NCBI RefSeq assembly: GCF_000969415.1
Contig: NZ_JZEX01000039.1
Coordinates: 38,502-102,501 of the forward strand
Reading direction: 5' to 3'
DNA: 64,000 bases
From: Devosia geojensis
Lineage (GTDB): Bacteria > Pseudomonadota > Alphaproteobacteria > Rhizobiales > Devosiaceae
How positions within the stretch are numbered: the stretch's first letter is position 1; each line of letters begins with the position of its first letter. The translations under genes were made by a program, and so were the position numbers. Below are positions 49,650-60,984 of the stretch, in pieces. The notes beneath the pieces are model-generated. The model made no database searches and was not told where the DNA came from. It saw only the letters and a program-made list of their open reading frames with translations.

Positions 49650-50690
49650 ATGGCCGATGAACGGGGCAGGATCGGACTGGGAATCGTCGGGGCCGGCATG
49701 GGCGCCAGGCCGCATGCATTGGCGCTCAACGCGCTGAAGGACGAGATCGCCGTGCGTGGCGTCTATCGGCGTGACAGGCAAGCCCGCGAAGCGTTCTGCG
49801 CCGAACACGGCTTTCCGCCCGCCCAGAGCCTCGAAGAGCTGCTGTCAGATCCGCAGATCGACGCCATTCTCGTCCTCACCCCGCCCAATGCGCGTGAACA
49901 GATCGTCAAAGCCGCCGCGCAGGCGGGTAAGCACATCCTCATGGAAAAACCGGTGGAGCGCACGACCGCCGCGGCCGAACGGATCGTTGCGGCGTGCGAG
50001 GCCTCCGGGGTCACCCTCGGCGTCGTCTTCCAGCACCGCTTCCGTGCCGCATCGCGGGCATTGGAGCTGGCCATGAAGGAGCGCCGCTTCGGTTCGCTTC
50101 AGGCGGTCCACCTCGTCGTGCCGTGGTGGCGGGCGCAGCAGGGCTACTACGACCAGCCGGGGCGCGGCACGCTCGCCCAGGATGGCGGCGGGGTGCTGAT
50201 CACCCAGGCCATCCATTCGCTCGACCTGATGCTGTCGCTGACCGGTCCGGTGCGCGAGGTCACGGCGCTCGCCGCGACCACCGAGCTGCATCGCATGGAG
50301 ACCGAGGATTTCGTTGCGGGCGGGCTTGCCTTCGAGAACGGCGCTGCCGGCGCTCTGATGGCAACAACCGCCAACTATCCCGGCGGCCCCGAGAGCCTCA
50401 CCCTCAATTTCGACAAGGCAAGCGCAACACTCGCTGCCGGCACGCTCACGGTCTCCTGGCTCGACGGCCGGCGCGAGAGTATCGGCGAGCCGAGCGAAGG
50501 CGGCGGGGGCGCCGACCCCATGGCGTTCCCCTTCGACTGGCACAAGGCGCTGATCGCCGACTTCATCGACGCGATCCGCACCGGCCGCCAGCCGCTCTCG
50601 AACGGACGCACGGCGCTGGAGGTGCACTGGCTGATCGACGCGCTGCTGTCGTCGGCCCGGGAGGGGGGGCGGGTGGCGGTGGGGCGCTAG
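49650..50690 (+). CDS. Gfo/Idh/MocA-family oxidoreductase
   Basis: This 346-residue NAD(P)-dependent dehydrogenase has a Rossmann start (LGIVGAGMGARPHALAL), the family EKPVERT motif (HILMEKPVERTTAAAERIV), and a C-terminal substrate domain with GRGTLAQDGGGVLITQAIHSLDLM, where a His sits in the substrate pocket. Probable substrates are inositol- or sugar-like polyols. It stands alone, divergent from the SIMPL gene and convergent with the peptide-transport ATPase gene. Confidence 0.9.
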   Translation: MADERGRIGLGIVGAGMGARPHALALNALKDEIAVRGVYRRDRQAREAFCAEHGFPPAQSLEELLSDPQIDAILVLTPPNAREQIVKAAAQAGKHILMEKPVERTTAAAERIVAACEASGVTLGVVFQHRFRAASRALELAMKERRFGSLQAVHLVVPWWRAQQGYYDQPGRGTLAQDGGGVLITQAIHSLDLMLSLTGPVREVTALAATTELHRMETEDFVAGGLAFENGAAGALMATTANYPGGPESLTLNFDKASATLAAGTLTVSWLDGRRESIGEPSEGGGGADPMAFPFDWHKALIADFIDAIRTGRQPLSNGRTALEVHWLIDALLSSAREGGRVAVGR

Positions 50691-50700
50691 CCCTCACACC

Positions 50701-52337
<1,637 letters not shown>

Positions 52338-52338
<1 letters not shown>

Positions 52339-53294
52339 CAGCGCAGCTTCGGGTTGAGAGCGTCGCGCAGCCAGTCGCCGAGGAGGTTGACCGAGAGCGC
52401 GAGCAGGACGAGGGTGACAGCGGGAAAGAGCAGGATCCACCACTCGCCCGAGAACAGGAACTGCTGGCCGATGCGGATGAGCGTTCCGAGCGAAGGCTGG
52501 GTCGGCGGCACGCCGACGCCGAGATAGGAGAGCGTCGCCTCCTCGATGATGGCGAGCGCCAGCCCGATGGTGCCGATGACGAGCACGGGACCGAGCACGT
52601 TGGGCAGCACGTGCCGCAGCAGGATGAGGATCGGGTTGACCCCGAGGATGCGGGCGGCAGCCACATAGTCCTTCTGCCGCTCGACCATGGTGGCGCCGCG
52701 CACGGTACGGGCGAACTGGGCCCAGTTGGCGAGCCCGATGGCAAGGATCAGCACCCAGACGGCCGCTCCCTCCTGGTGGTTGGGCGGGATGATGCCACGC
52801 GCCACGCCGAAGATGAGGAGCGCGATGAGAATCGCCGGGAAGGAAAGCTGCACGTCGGCAACGCGCATGATGACGGCGTCGGCGAGTCCTCCGGCATAGC
52901 CGGCGACCAGCCCGAGGCCGACGCCCATGACCATGGCGAAGAGCGTCGCCATGATGCCGACGAACAGCGACACCCGCGAGCCGTACATGATGGTCGAGAG
53001 GACGTCGCGGCCCTGGTTGTCGGTGCCGAGCAGGAAATAGCGGTCCGAATAGGAGGCGGAATTGGGCGGCGTCATGCCGTCCATGAGGTTGAGGGTCGCC
53101 GGGTTGAAGGGGTTGTAGGGCGCAATCCAGGGCGCCAGGACCGCCATGAGGATCAATGCCAGGGCGACGATGGAGGCAACGATGGTTACCGGCGAATGCC
53201 GGTAGGACCACACGAGGTCCGAGCGCCAGAAGGTGGCGAGGCGCGAGGTGCGCGCCGGCACGGGCTGCTCGGGCGAATGGGGCAGGTCCGTCAA
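52338..53294 (-). CDS. Peptide-type ABC transporter permease (DppC-like)
   Basis: The 318-residue inner-membrane protein has an N-terminal helix (VASIVALALILMAVLAPW), the cytoplasmic FLLGTDNQGRDVLSTIMYGSR motif typical of DppC/OppC, and an EAA-like loop YVAAARILGVNPILILLRHVLPN. About six membrane helices are present. It pairs with the upstream DppB-like permease 5 nt away. Confidence 0.94.
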
Positions 53295-53299
53295 GAGCC

Positions 53300-54280
53300 T
53301 TATCTCCCGGTACGCGCGCCGTCTCTCAGGCGCGGATCAACGATGAAGTAGAGAATGTCGACGATGAGGTTGATGACGACGAACACCAGTGCGACGAAGA
53401 CGAGGTAGGCGGCCATGACCGGCACGTCGACGACCTGCACGGAATTGACGAAGAGCGAGCCGACGCCGGGCCACTGGAACACCGTCTCGGTGATGATGGC
53501 GAAGGCGATGACCGAGCCCAGTTGCAGGCCGGCGATGGTGATGACCGGCACCAGCGTATTGCGCAGCGCGTGGCCGAAATTGATCGCCCGCTGCGAGAGC
53601 CCGCGGGCCCGCGCGAAACGGATATAGTCGGTACGCATCACCTCCAGCATCTCGGCGCGCACAAGGCGCATGATGAGGGTCAGCTGGAAGAGCGAGAGGG
53701 TGATCGCCGGCAGGATCAGCGAGCGCCAGCCGGATTCGGTCAGCAGCCCCGTCCGCCACCAGCCGAGCTGGACCACCTGCCCGCGCCCGAAGGAGGGCAG
53801 GACCTTGAGCTCGACGGCAAACAGGTAGATGAGCCCTATGCCGATGAGGAAGGTCGGCAGCGACACGCCGACGAGCGAGATGGTCATGATGACCGCCGAC
53901 GAGAACGAGCGGGGCTTCAAGGCCGTATAGATGCCGAGCACCACGCCGAAGACGAGGGCGATCAGCGCCGAGGCGAAGGCGAGCTCGATGGTTGCCGGCA
54001 GGCGCTCGAGGATGAGCTGACTCACCGGCTGCTGCAGCCGGTAGGAAATGCCAAACTGACCCTGCAAGGCATTGCCCACGAACCGGACGAACTGCACGTA
54101 GAAGGGATCATTGAGCCCGAGCCGCGTACGCAACTGCTCGATGTCGCCGGTGGTGGCATCCTGACCGACCATCGAGACGACGGGATCGCCGACATAACGG
54201 AAGACCATGAAGGCGATGAAGGCGACGACGAGCATGACCAGCACGGATTGCCCGAGACGTCGCAGGATGAAGGCCAGCAT
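53300..54280 (-). CDS. Peptide-type ABC transporter permease (DppB-like)
   Basis: The 326-residue permease has the DppB pattern: ILRRLGQSVLVMLVVAFIAFMVF at the N-terminus, RLGLNDPFYVQFVRFVGNALQGQFGISYR in the first periplasmic loop, and the cytoplasmic TDYIRFARARGLSQRAINFGHALRNTL EAA region. It follows the binding-protein gene across an 80-nt gap that holds a 13-bp-stem hairpin. Confidence 0.94.
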   Translation of the reverse strand: MLAFILRRLGQSVLVMLVVAFIAFMVFRYVGDPVVSMVGQDATTGDIEQLRTRLGLNDPFYVQFVRFVGNALQGQFGISYRLQQPVSQLILERLPATIELAFASALIALVFGVVLGIYTALKPRSFSSAVIMTISLVGVSLPTFLIGIGLIYLFAVELKVLPSFGRGQVVQLGWWRTGLLTESGWRSLILPAITLSLFQLTLIMRLVRAEMLEVMRTDYIRFARARGLSQRAINFGHALRNTLVPVITIAGLQLGSVIAFAIITETVFQWPGVGSLFVNSVQVVDVPVMAAYLVFVALVFVVINLIVDILYFIVDPRLRDGARTGR

Positions 54281-54301
54281 ATCGCGGCTCTCCGAATTGG
54301 A

Positions 54302-54340
54302 ACCGCCGCGCAGCGCTCCCGAAGGGTGCTGCGCGGCGGT
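54302..54340 (-). repeat. Very stable hairpin between binding-protein and permease genes
   Basis: ACCGCCGCGCAGC (54302-54314) and GCTGCGCGGCGGT (54328-54340) form a perfect 13-bp G+C-rich stem. The 13-nt loop has its own CCC/GGG pairs. It lies 20 nt after the binding-protein stop, and no U run follows on the minus strand. It is positioned like the hairpin after ugpB and the palindromes after the 15478 gene. Confidence 0.8.
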
Positions 54341-54360
54341 GGTTGAGGCTCAGGTCTCGA

Positions 54361-55944
54361 CTATTCCGAGAAGGTGACCGTGGTCATGCGCGGCTGGTCC
54401 TCGGGGTGGACCGCCAGGTTGATGCCCTCGCGCATGGCGTAGTTGAGCACCTGGTTGTGCACCGGCAGCAGCACGCGGTCGGCCTTCACCACCTCCCAGA
54501 TTTCGGCGATGGTCTGGTTGCGCACGTCGAGGTCGGTCTCGGTGCCGAGCGAGATGATCTTCTCGTCGAGCTCGGGGTTGGAGTAGAGGCCGACGTTGTA
54601 GGTGCCGTGCGTCTCGGTCTTGGTGTGGACGAGGTCGTTGAAGATATAGGCCGAGTCGAAGGTCGGCACGCCCCAGCCGAGCAGGTAGAAGTCCGACTCG
54701 TTGGCCAGGATGATCGGCGAGTGCTCGGCGACGGGGCGCGAGGCCAGCGTCACCTGGATGCCGATCTGGCCGAGCATGCCGACGAACGCCGTCGAGACCG
54801 CCTCGTCGTTGACATAGCGGTTGTTGGGCGTATCGAGCGTGACGGTGAAACCGTCGGGGTAGCCCGCCTCAGCCATCAGCTCGCGGGCCCGTTCGACGTT
54901 CGGCGCCGGATAGGCGTCGAGTTCTTCGGTCCAGCCGTTGACGAAGGGCGGGGTCGCCACGCCCGTCGGCAGCGAATTGCCGCGCATCACCACCTGCCGG
55001 ATGGCGTCGCGATCGAGCGCCAGCTCCATCGCCTCGCGCACCAGCGGGTTGTTGAAGGGATTGGAGTCGGTGATGTTGGAGGACCTGAGCGGTTCCTCGC
55101 CGAAACGGTAGCCGAAATAGATGATGCGGTTCTCGGGGCCGGTCTCGACCTTGAAACCCTCGGTCGAGGAAAGGCGCTCGATATCCTGGACCGGCACGTC
55201 CTGGACGAGATCGACGTCGCCCGACAGGAGCGCGGCGACGCGCGTGGCGGCGTCGGCGATGGGCAGGTAGATGATCTCGGTGACGGCCGGGGGCTCCTCG
55301 GCCCAGTGATCCTCAAAGGCGGTGAGGACCGTCTGGACGTCGACCTCGCGCGAGGTCAGGACGTAAGGACCGGTGCCATTGGCGTTGAGAACTGCATAAT
55401 TGCTCTCGCCGCTGGCGAAATCCTGCACTTCCTGCAGGTCGTGTTCCTCGGACCAGCCCCGGTCCATGATGAAGGTGTTGGTGACGTTGTTCGGATAGAT
55501 CGGGGCGGGCCCGACCATTTGGAACTCGACGGTGTAGTCGTCGACGGCGGCCACAGATTCCACCTCGGCGTGGAGCTGGCGCATGTTGGAGTGCTCGGAC
55601 TTGGCGCGCTCGATGGAGAACACGACGTCGTCGGCGGTGAACTCGGCGCCGTCGTGGAAGGTCACGCCTTCACGCAGCTTGAAGACCCAAACGGTCGGGT
55701 CGCCTTCCTTGAGGTACCACTCGGTGGCGAGGCGTGGCTGCAGGTTGCCGTCGACGTCACGGTCGAGAAGCGTCTCGTAGATGTGGTGGCCGAGCGTGTG
55801 CGTCACGCCCTGGTTCTGCGAATGCGGGTCGAGGGTCAGCGAATCCGAAGCGCGCGCCCAGCGCAGGGTTTCGGCGTTGGCCACACCGGCGAGCATCGTC
55901 GTGGCAACGAGCGCCGCCGCGATGCGGGTCAGTGAAGAGTGCAT
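54361..55944 (-). CDS. Peptide-type ABC transporter substrate-binding protein
   Basis: The 527-residue family-5 binding protein has a signal peptide (cleavage near VANA, residue ~25) and a mature start ETLRWARASDSLTLDPHSQNQ. Typical features are FKLREGVTFHDGAEFTADDVVFSIERA and the cleft segment NNPLVREAMELALDRDAI. The start at 55944 has GGGAGA upstream. Family-5 proteins bind peptides, nickel, glutathione or opines; the substrate here is unknown. Confidence 0.94.
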   Translation of the reverse strand: MHSSLTRIAAALVATTMLAGVANAETLRWARASDSLTLDPHSQNQGVTHTLGHHIYETLLDRDVDGNLQPRLATEWYLKEGDPTVWVFKLREGVTFHDGAEFTADDVVFSIERAKSEHSNMRQLHAEVESVAAVDDYTVEFQMVGPAPIYPNNVTNTFIMDRGWSEEHDLQEVQDFASGESNYAVLNANGTGPYVLTSREVDVQTVLTAFEDHWAEEPPAVTEIIYLPIADAATRVAALLSGDVDLVQDVPVQDIERLSSTEGFKVETGPENRIIYFGYRFGEEPLRSSNITDSNPFNNPLVREAMELALDRDAIRQVVMRGNSLPTGVATPPFVNGWTEELDAYPAPNVERARELMAEAGYPDGFTVTLDTPNNRYVNDEAVSTAFVGMLGQIGIQVTLASRPVAEHSPIILANESDFYLLGWGVPTFDSAYIFNDLVHTKTETHGTYNVGLYSNPELDEKIISLGTETDLDVRNQTIAEIWEVVKADRVLLPVHNQVLNYAMREGINLAVHPEDQPRMTTVTFSE

Positions 55945-56192
55945 GAATGGTCTCCCGTTCCTGAATGCGCTGGCAGTGTTCATGCCCCGCCAGCTTGGTG
56001 GACAGAAAAGCCGCTTTTGGTTCGGTACGCAATGGGGACTTTGACCACTTGGTCAATCCGATGGCATTCCGGTGACGATCCGATGACTTTCCCCGAGGTT
56101 CGGAATCGGCTTGGATGGTCTCGACGCGGGCCGTTCGATGCACCGGAACAGTCGCGTTCCATCGGCAGAAAAGATCAGGAATCCAACGCATT

Positions 56193-56585
56193 ATGTCCCG
56201 CTCCATTGCCACGGTTGCCCTGGTTGTCGCCGACTACGACGATGCGGTCACGTTTTACTGTGAAAAACTGGGTTTCATCCTTTTCTGCGATACCGACCTC
56301 GGTGACGGCAAGCGGTGGGTGACAGTCGGCCCGGCGGGCGGGAACGGCGCCCGGCTGCTCCTGGCCCGCGCCGACGGCAAGCGGCAGGCCGATGCGGTCG
56401 GCAATCAGACGGGCGGGCGCGTCGGCTTCTTTCTCGAGACCGACGAGTTCGAGCGCGACCACCGGGCGATGCGCGAGAAGGGCGTCAACTTCCTCGAGGC
56501 GCCGCGATCCGAACCCTATGGTATGGTCGCCGTCTTCGAGGATCTCTACGGCAACCGGTGGGACCTCATCGAGCCAAGGGCATGA
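56193..56585 (+). CDS. VOC/glyoxalase-family protein
   Basis: The 130-residue protein consists of one bleomycin-resistance/glyoxalase repeat pair: ATVALVVADYDDAVTFYCEKLGFILFCDTDLGDGKRWVTV and GFFLETDEFERDHRAMREKGVNFLEAPRSEPYGMVAVFEDLYGNRWDLIEP. Residues at the metal positions fit a divalent-metal enzyme, but the start has VALVV instead of the usual His, so catalysis is uncertain. ATG 56193 was chosen because the domain begins at once. It overlaps by a few bases the ribosome site of the next gene. Confidence 0.85.
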   Translation: MSRSIATVALVVADYDDAVTFYCEKLGFILFCDTDLGDGKRWVTVGPAGGNGARLLLARADGKRQADAVGNQTGGRVGFFLETDEFERDHRAMREKGVNFLEAPRSEPYGMVAVFEDLYGNRWDLIEPRA

Positions 56586-56596
56586 AGGAGGGAGCG

Positions 56597-57085
56597 ATGC
56601 GGCGGGCGATGTTCGCGGGGTGCCTCTGCCTTGCGACGACGATGTCCGCCGTCGCCCAGCAGGAAGGCTGGCGCTATTCGCCGCTGCCGGGGGAAGGCGA
56701 CCGGGCGACCATGGGATGCGCGCTCGAATCCGACCCGGACGAATTCGCCTGTCTTGCGGTGCGTTGTGAAAGCGATTTCTCGGTTGGCCTTTATATCCAC
56801 ACCAGCCTTGGGGCGGCCGATATCGGGGCATGGAGGATCACCGTCGACAAGGAGGAGCGCGGCTTCATCGGGCAGGCAAGCGCCACCGGCTACGGCGCGC
56901 GGCTGGCGGGCGATGAGGCGGGCGATCTGGAATGGCTGCTCGACGGGCTGAAACAGGGCGCAGCGGCCTTCCTCGATCCGGGCACACGCGCTAGTCTCAC
57001 CCGGAACTACATCCCGCTCGACGGCTCCCTCTACGCCATCAACACCGCCCTCGCCTATTGCGCGCCGCGTCTGCAGACGGGTTGA
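56597..57085 (+). CDS. Small exported protein, unknown function
   Basis: The 162-residue protein has a signal peptide (MRRAMFAGCLCLATTMSAVAQ, cut after ~21). Mature features include CALESDPDEFACLAVRCESDF, with cysteines that could pair in the periplasm, and later FLDPGTRASLTRNYIPLDGSL. The start ATG 56597 has GGAGGGA immediately upstream, whereas the in-frame ATG 56582 does not. I do not recognise the family. It follows the VOC gene directly, so the two are probably co-transcribed. Confidence 0.75.
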   Translation: MRRAMFAGCLCLATTMSAVAQQEGWRYSPLPGEGDRATMGCALESDPDEFACLAVRCESDFSVGLYIHTSLGAADIGAWRITVDKEERGFIGQASATGYGARLAGDEAGDLEWLLDGLKQGAAAFLDPGTRASLTRNYIPLDGSLYAINTALAYCAPRLQTG

Positions 57086-57148
57086 CGGGCGAACCATCGG
57101 ACGCCGACCGCGTTTGCCATCTCGACGCTACTGGAAAGGAACCGACCC

Positions 57149-58075
57149 ATGGATCGCCGCCCCCTTGGCCGCTCTGAACTCGTCATCGAACCGCTGGTGC
57201 TCGGCGGCAACGTCTTCGGCTGGACGGTGGACGAGCCGACGGGTTTCGCCATCCTCGATGCCTTCGTCGATCATGGATTCACCGCCATCGACACCGCCGA
57301 CGTCTACGGCAAGGGCAAGTCCGAAACACTGATCGGCAACTGGCTGAAGGCCCGCGGCAACCGCGAGAGCGTCCATATCTTCACCAAGGTCGGCTCGGAG
57401 ATGGCGCCGGACAAGAAAGGTCTCAAGGCCGACTATATCCGCGAGGCGGTCGAGGATTCCCTGAAGCGCCTCCAGACCGACTATATCGACCTCTACCAGA
57501 GCCACCGGCCCGATGCCGACACGCCGCAGGAGGAGACGCTCGAAGCCTATGACCACCTCATCCGCGCCGGGAAGGTGCGGGTCATCGGCTCATCCAATTT
57601 CACGCCGGCACAGATCAGCGAGGCACTCGAAACGGCGGTGATCAAGTCGCTGACCCGCTACGAGAGCGAGCAGCCGCACTACAACCTCTACGAACGCGAC
57701 GTCTTCGAGGGCGAGTTGCAGGAGCTCGCCATCAAGGAGGATATCGGCATCATCCCCTATTTCAGCCTGGCGGCCGGGTTCCTCACCGGCAAGTACCGCT
57801 CGAGCGCGGATTTCGACAAGAGCCCGCGCGGGGCGCGCATGGAAAAGTACATGAACGACAAGGGCATGCGTATCCTTGCTGCCCTCGACGACGTGTCGGT
57901 GGCGCATGAAGCGACGCCGGCGGAAGCGGCGCTCGCCTGGCTCGTCGCGCAGCCGGGGGTGACGGCGCCCATCGCCTCGGCAACGTCGGTCAAGCAGCTC
58001 GAAAGCCTCGCCAAGGGCGTGCGCTTGAAGCTTTCCGAGGACGAGCTCGACAGGCTGACGGCGGCGGGACGCTGA
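57149..58075 (+). CDS. Aldo/keto reductase
   Basis: The 308-residue NADPH-dependent reductase has the (beta/alpha)8 catalytic residues in DTADVYGKGKSE (Asp, Tyr) and FTKVGSEM (Lys). The catalytic His is in YIDLYQSHRPD, and cofactor-binding residues lie in IASATSVKQLESLAKG near the end. AAAGGAA precedes ATG 57149. Its substrate is unknown. It stands between the small secreted protein and the YCII-domain gene. Confidence 0.93.
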   Translation: MDRRPLGRSELVIEPLVLGGNVFGWTVDEPTGFAILDAFVDHGFTAIDTADVYGKGKSETLIGNWLKARGNRESVHIFTKVGSEMAPDKKGLKADYIREAVEDSLKRLQTDYIDLYQSHRPDADTPQEETLEAYDHLIRAGKVRVIGSSNFTPAQISEALETAVIKSLTRYESEQPHYNLYERDVFEGELQELAIKEDIGIIPYFSLAAGFLTGKYRSSADFDKSPRGARMEKYMNDKGMRILAALDDVSVAHEATPAEAALAWLVAQPGVTAPIASATSVKQLESLAKGVRLKLSEDELDRLTAAGR

Positions 58076-58154
58076 CGGTCAAATCGCCATTAAAATAATG
58101 TCGATTTTCTGTAAACCGAACGACTAATCCTGCCAACATGCAGGAGCATTCAAC

Positions 58155-58547
58155 ATGAAATTCGTTTGCCTCGTCTATATCGACAGCAAGGCCATGACTT
58201 CGCTCTCACCCGAGGACGACCGGCGCCTGACCGACGCGACCATCGAGGAGGACTGGAGCCTTCGCGATCGGGGGCGCCTGGTCCTCGCCCAACCGCTCCA
58301 GCCGCCCGAGGCCACGACGGTCCTGCGCATGCAGGCCGGCAAGCTCGCCCGCACGGACGGGCCCTACATGGAGACCAAGGAATTCCTCGGCGGCTTTTTC
58401 GTCATCGAGGCCGGGGACATGGACGAGGCGGTTGCCATCGCCGGCGATACGGCGATGGCGCCCTATTGCATCACCGAGATCCGGCCGGCGCTGGAGCAGG
58501 TCCACAGCGTGACCGGCCGGGGCCGGCCGCCGGCGGCGGAGGGTTAG
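58155..58547 (+). CDS. YCII-related (DGPF-motif) protein
   Basis: The 130-residue protein has the family opening KFVCLVYID and the DGPYMETKEFLGGFFVIEAGDMDEAV motif that defines this dimeric ferredoxin-like fold. Such genes are usually followed by an extracytoplasmic-function sigma-factor gene; none is present here, and the next gene is convergent. The active-site role of the Asp/Pro-Tyr region is not established. AGGAG lies upstream of ATG 58155. Confidence 0.85.
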   Translation: MKFVCLVYIDSKAMTSLSPEDDRRLTDATIEEDWSLRDRGRLVLAQPLQPPEATTVLRMQAGKLARTDGPYMETKEFLGGFFVIEAGDMDEAVAIAGDTAMAPYCITEIRPALEQVHSVTGRGRPPAAEG

Positions 58548-58551
58548 GCGC

Positions 58552-59490
58552 CTACCACTCGAAGGGGTCGGTGTTGATGCGCGCGCCGAGGAGGAACGCG
58601 TCGGCGGTCAGGCGCAGGGGCGAGCCGTCGACTTCGCTCTCGCCCTTGTCGAGGAGGGTGGCGAAGCGCTCGTAGATGCGCTCGTATTCCTCGGAGGGGG
58701 CCTCGAGGGTGACCCCGCCGTTGACGCGCAGCGCCGTGCCGCCCTTTTCGAGCTTCAACTCGTCGCCCTTGACCGTCTCGATGGCGATGGTCCAGATCTC
58801 GCCGGACTCTTCGAGCCAGTTGAAGCCGGCGCTCATCTGTGGCTTGTGCACCTCGCCCGATTTGAAAACGATCTCGACGTCGACCGGCGTCTGCCGGTTG
58901 GCGGGGAAGGAGAGTTTGGCGCTTTCGACGAACACCGGGAACGGCATGATCTTGGTGAAGATCGAGAGGGCGTTGATGCCGGGATCGCAGACGCCGAAGC
59001 CGCCCGGCTCCCAAACCCAGTCCTGGCCGGGGTGCCATTTGCGTACGCTTTCGCGCCAATCGATGCGCACGGACTTGACCCCATCGGCGGCAAGGATGTC
59101 GCGAGCACGGTCGACGGCGGCGTTGTAGCGCGAGTGCCAGGTCTGGTAGATGACGCGCCCCTTGGCCCTGGCATAGGCGACGAGGTCGTCGAACTCGCAG
59201 ATGGTCGGGGTCGGGGGCTTTTCCAGCATCACGTCCATGCCGGCGTCGAGCGCCTCACGCACATAGGCATGGCGCACCCCCGGCGGCGTGCAGATGGAGA
59301 CGAGCCTCACTTCGGGCATCGCCGCATAGAATTCGGCAGGCGTGCGAAAGACGGGGACGTCGCGATGGCCGACGCCGCGCGTCGAAACGGTCGCAGCAAG
59401 CTCGAAATCGCCGCTCTTGTCGATCACCGGCAGATGCTGGTCCTGCGCGATCTTGCCGACGCCGATGACGGCGATCTTCCTCTTGGCCAT
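58552..59490 (-). CDS. Gfo/Idh/MocA oxidoreductase, D-galactose 1-dehydrogenase-like
   Basis: The 312-residue NAD(P)-dependent enzyme has the Rossmann motif IAVIGVGKIAQDQHLP, the family LEKPPTPTICEFD motif, and the substrate domain VYQTWHSRYNAAVDRA-like stretch (IYQTWHSRYNAAVD) with WVWEPGGFGVCDPGINALSI. This layout matches rhizobial D-galactose 1-dehydrogenase, which makes galactonolactone. The specific substrate is inferred from that resemblance. Its stop is convergent with, and 4 nt from, the YCII gene. Confidence 0.8.
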   Translation of the reverse strand: MAKRKIAVIGVGKIAQDQHLPVIDKSGDFELAATVSTRGVGHRDVPVFRTPAEFYAAMPEVRLVSICTPPGVRHAYVREALDAGMDVMLEKPPTPTICEFDDLVAYARAKGRVIYQTWHSRYNAAVDRARDILAADGVKSVRIDWRESVRKWHPGQDWVWEPGGFGVCDPGINALSIFTKIMPFPVFVESAKLSFPANRQTPVDVEIVFKSGEVHKPQMSAGFNWLEESGEIWTIAIETVKGDELKLEKGGTALRVNGGVTLEAPSEEYERIYERFATLLDKGESEVDGSPLRLTADAFLLGARINTDPFEW

Positions 59491-59603
59491 GGGCTTTTCG
59501 TCCTCCCGTTCAAAGCGCGCTCCATAGAGCAGATCAGAGCCGGGCTGTGAAGCGGGAGCTTAGGATTCCGGAAGAAATGTGTGGCGGGGCGTAGATGCAC
59601 CAG

Positions 59604-59622
59604 CTCCCCTCAGGGAAGGGAG
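59604..59622. repeat. Remnant of a CTCCC-type palindrome
   Basis: CTCCC (59604-59608) faces GGGAG (59618-59622) in the 161-bp gap before the glycerate kinase stop. It is followed by the palindrome GGCGATCGCC at 59622-59631. This is probably a degraded copy of the dispersed repeat family seen at 16863 and 34223. Nothing else is seen in the gap. Confidence 0.45.
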
Positions 59623-59651
59623 GCGATCGCCGACGTCGCCGAACACTGAAC

Positions 59652-60911
59652 CTACCGCACCACGATCGCCCGGAAGTCGTTGACGTTCGTGCCCGTCGGG
59701 CCGGTGACCAGGAGGTCGCCGATGGCGGCGAAGGCGGTGTAGGCGTCGTTGCCGGCGAGGGCGGCGAGCGGATCGATGCCGGCGCGGCGCATGCGCTGGG
59801 CGCTGGTGCCGTCGACGAAGGCGCCGGCGTTGTCCTCCGACCCGTCGATGCCGTCGGTATCGGCAGCGAGCGCCGTGACGCCCTCGAACCCGTCGATGGC
59901 GATGGCGAGCGAGAGGAGGAACTCGGCATTGCGCCCGCCCCTGCCCTTGCCGCGCAGCGTCACCGTCGTCTCGCCGCCCGAGAGCAGCACCACGGGCTTC
60001 TCGAACGGCCGGTTGCGGGTTGCGACCTCGCGGGCGATGGCGGCGTGGACGCGGGCGACCTCGCGCGATTCGCCCTCGACGGCATCGGAAAGGACCGCCG
60101 CTTCGATACCGCGCTCGCGGGCGAGATCGGCAGCGGCGGCAAGCGAGATCGCAGCCGAGGCGATCGTCGCGACGCTGTTGCCGGCAAGGCGCGGATCGGT
60201 CGGCAAGGGCGCGAGATTGTCCTCTCCAACGAGCAGCTCGGCGGCGGCCGGCGGCAGATCGATGCCATAAAGCCCGGCATATTTGCGGGCGAGCTCGCGC
60301 GGCTGGCCGAGCGCGATGGTCGGACCCGAGGCCACCACCGCCGGATCGTCGCCCGGCACGTCGGAGACGACGAGGGTCGCGACCCTTGCCGGCGCGGCGC
60401 GGGTGGCGAGGCGACCGCCCTTGATGGTCGAGAACTGGTTGCGGATGAGATTCATCACCCCGATCGGGGCGCCCGAGGCGAGGAGCGCCTTGTTGACCGC
60501 CTGCTCGTCGGCAAGCGTCAGGCCGGGCGCGGGCGCCGGCAGCAGCGAGGAACCGCCACCCGAGATCAGCGCGACGACGAGGTCGTCGGGTCCGAGGCCC
60601 GAGACCATCTCCATCAGCCGCCGTGCGGCGAGGTAGCCGGCTTCGTCCGGGACGGGATGGGCTGCCTCAACGATCTCGATCCGCTCGCATTGGCAGGCAT
60701 AGCCATAGCGGGTGACGACGAGGCCGGTGAGCGGGCCCGGCCAGGCCTCTTCGAAAGCGCGCGCCATCTGCGCCGAGGCCTTGCCGGCGCCGACGACGAT
60801 CGTCCTGCCCTTCGGCGGCGGCGGCAGGTGGTCGCGCACCGCCCGCTCGGGCTGGGCCACGGCCACGGCATGCGAAAAGAGCTCTTGAAGGAGGGAGCGG
60901 TCCATCGGCAT
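59652..60911 (-). CDS. Glycerate 2-kinase (DUF4147/MOFRL family)
   Basis: The 419-residue kinase phosphorylates glycerate to 2-phosphoglycerate. It has GRTIVVGAGKASAQMARAFE near residue 35, the VALISGGGSSLLPAPAPGLT nucleotide-binding loop (~110), and a C-terminal MOFRL domain with LLSGGETTVTLRGKGRGGRN and ADTDGIDGSEDNAGAF. The start is the first of two close ATGs (60911 or 60905). Longer starts would add an unconserved leader. It is divergent from the phosphonate genes. Confidence 0.92.
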   Translation of the reverse strand: MPMDRSLLQELFSHAVAVAQPERAVRDHLPPPPKGRTIVVGAGKASAQMARAFEEAWPGPLTGLVVTRYGYACQCERIEIVEAAHPVPDEAGYLAARRLMEMVSGLGPDDLVVALISGGGSSLLPAPAPGLTLADEQAVNKALLASGAPIGVMNLIRNQFSTIKGGRLATRAAPARVATLVVSDVPGDDPAVVASGPTIALGQPRELARKYAGLYGIDLPPAAAELLVGEDNLAPLPTDPRLAGNSVATIASAAISLAAAADLARERGIEAAVLSDAVEGESREVARVHAAIAREVATRNRPFEKPVVLLSGGETTVTLRGKGRGGRNAEFLLSLAIAIDGFEGVTALAADTDGIDGSEDNAGAFVDGTSAQRMRRAGIDPLAALAGNDAYTAFAAIGDLLVTGPTGTNVNDFRAIVVR

Positions 60912-60984
60912 CTCGACGATTCGGAAAGGGCGGGACGGCCGGGATATTGGCGGGCCGAGCACCTCAAGTCCAGCGCTCACGGGA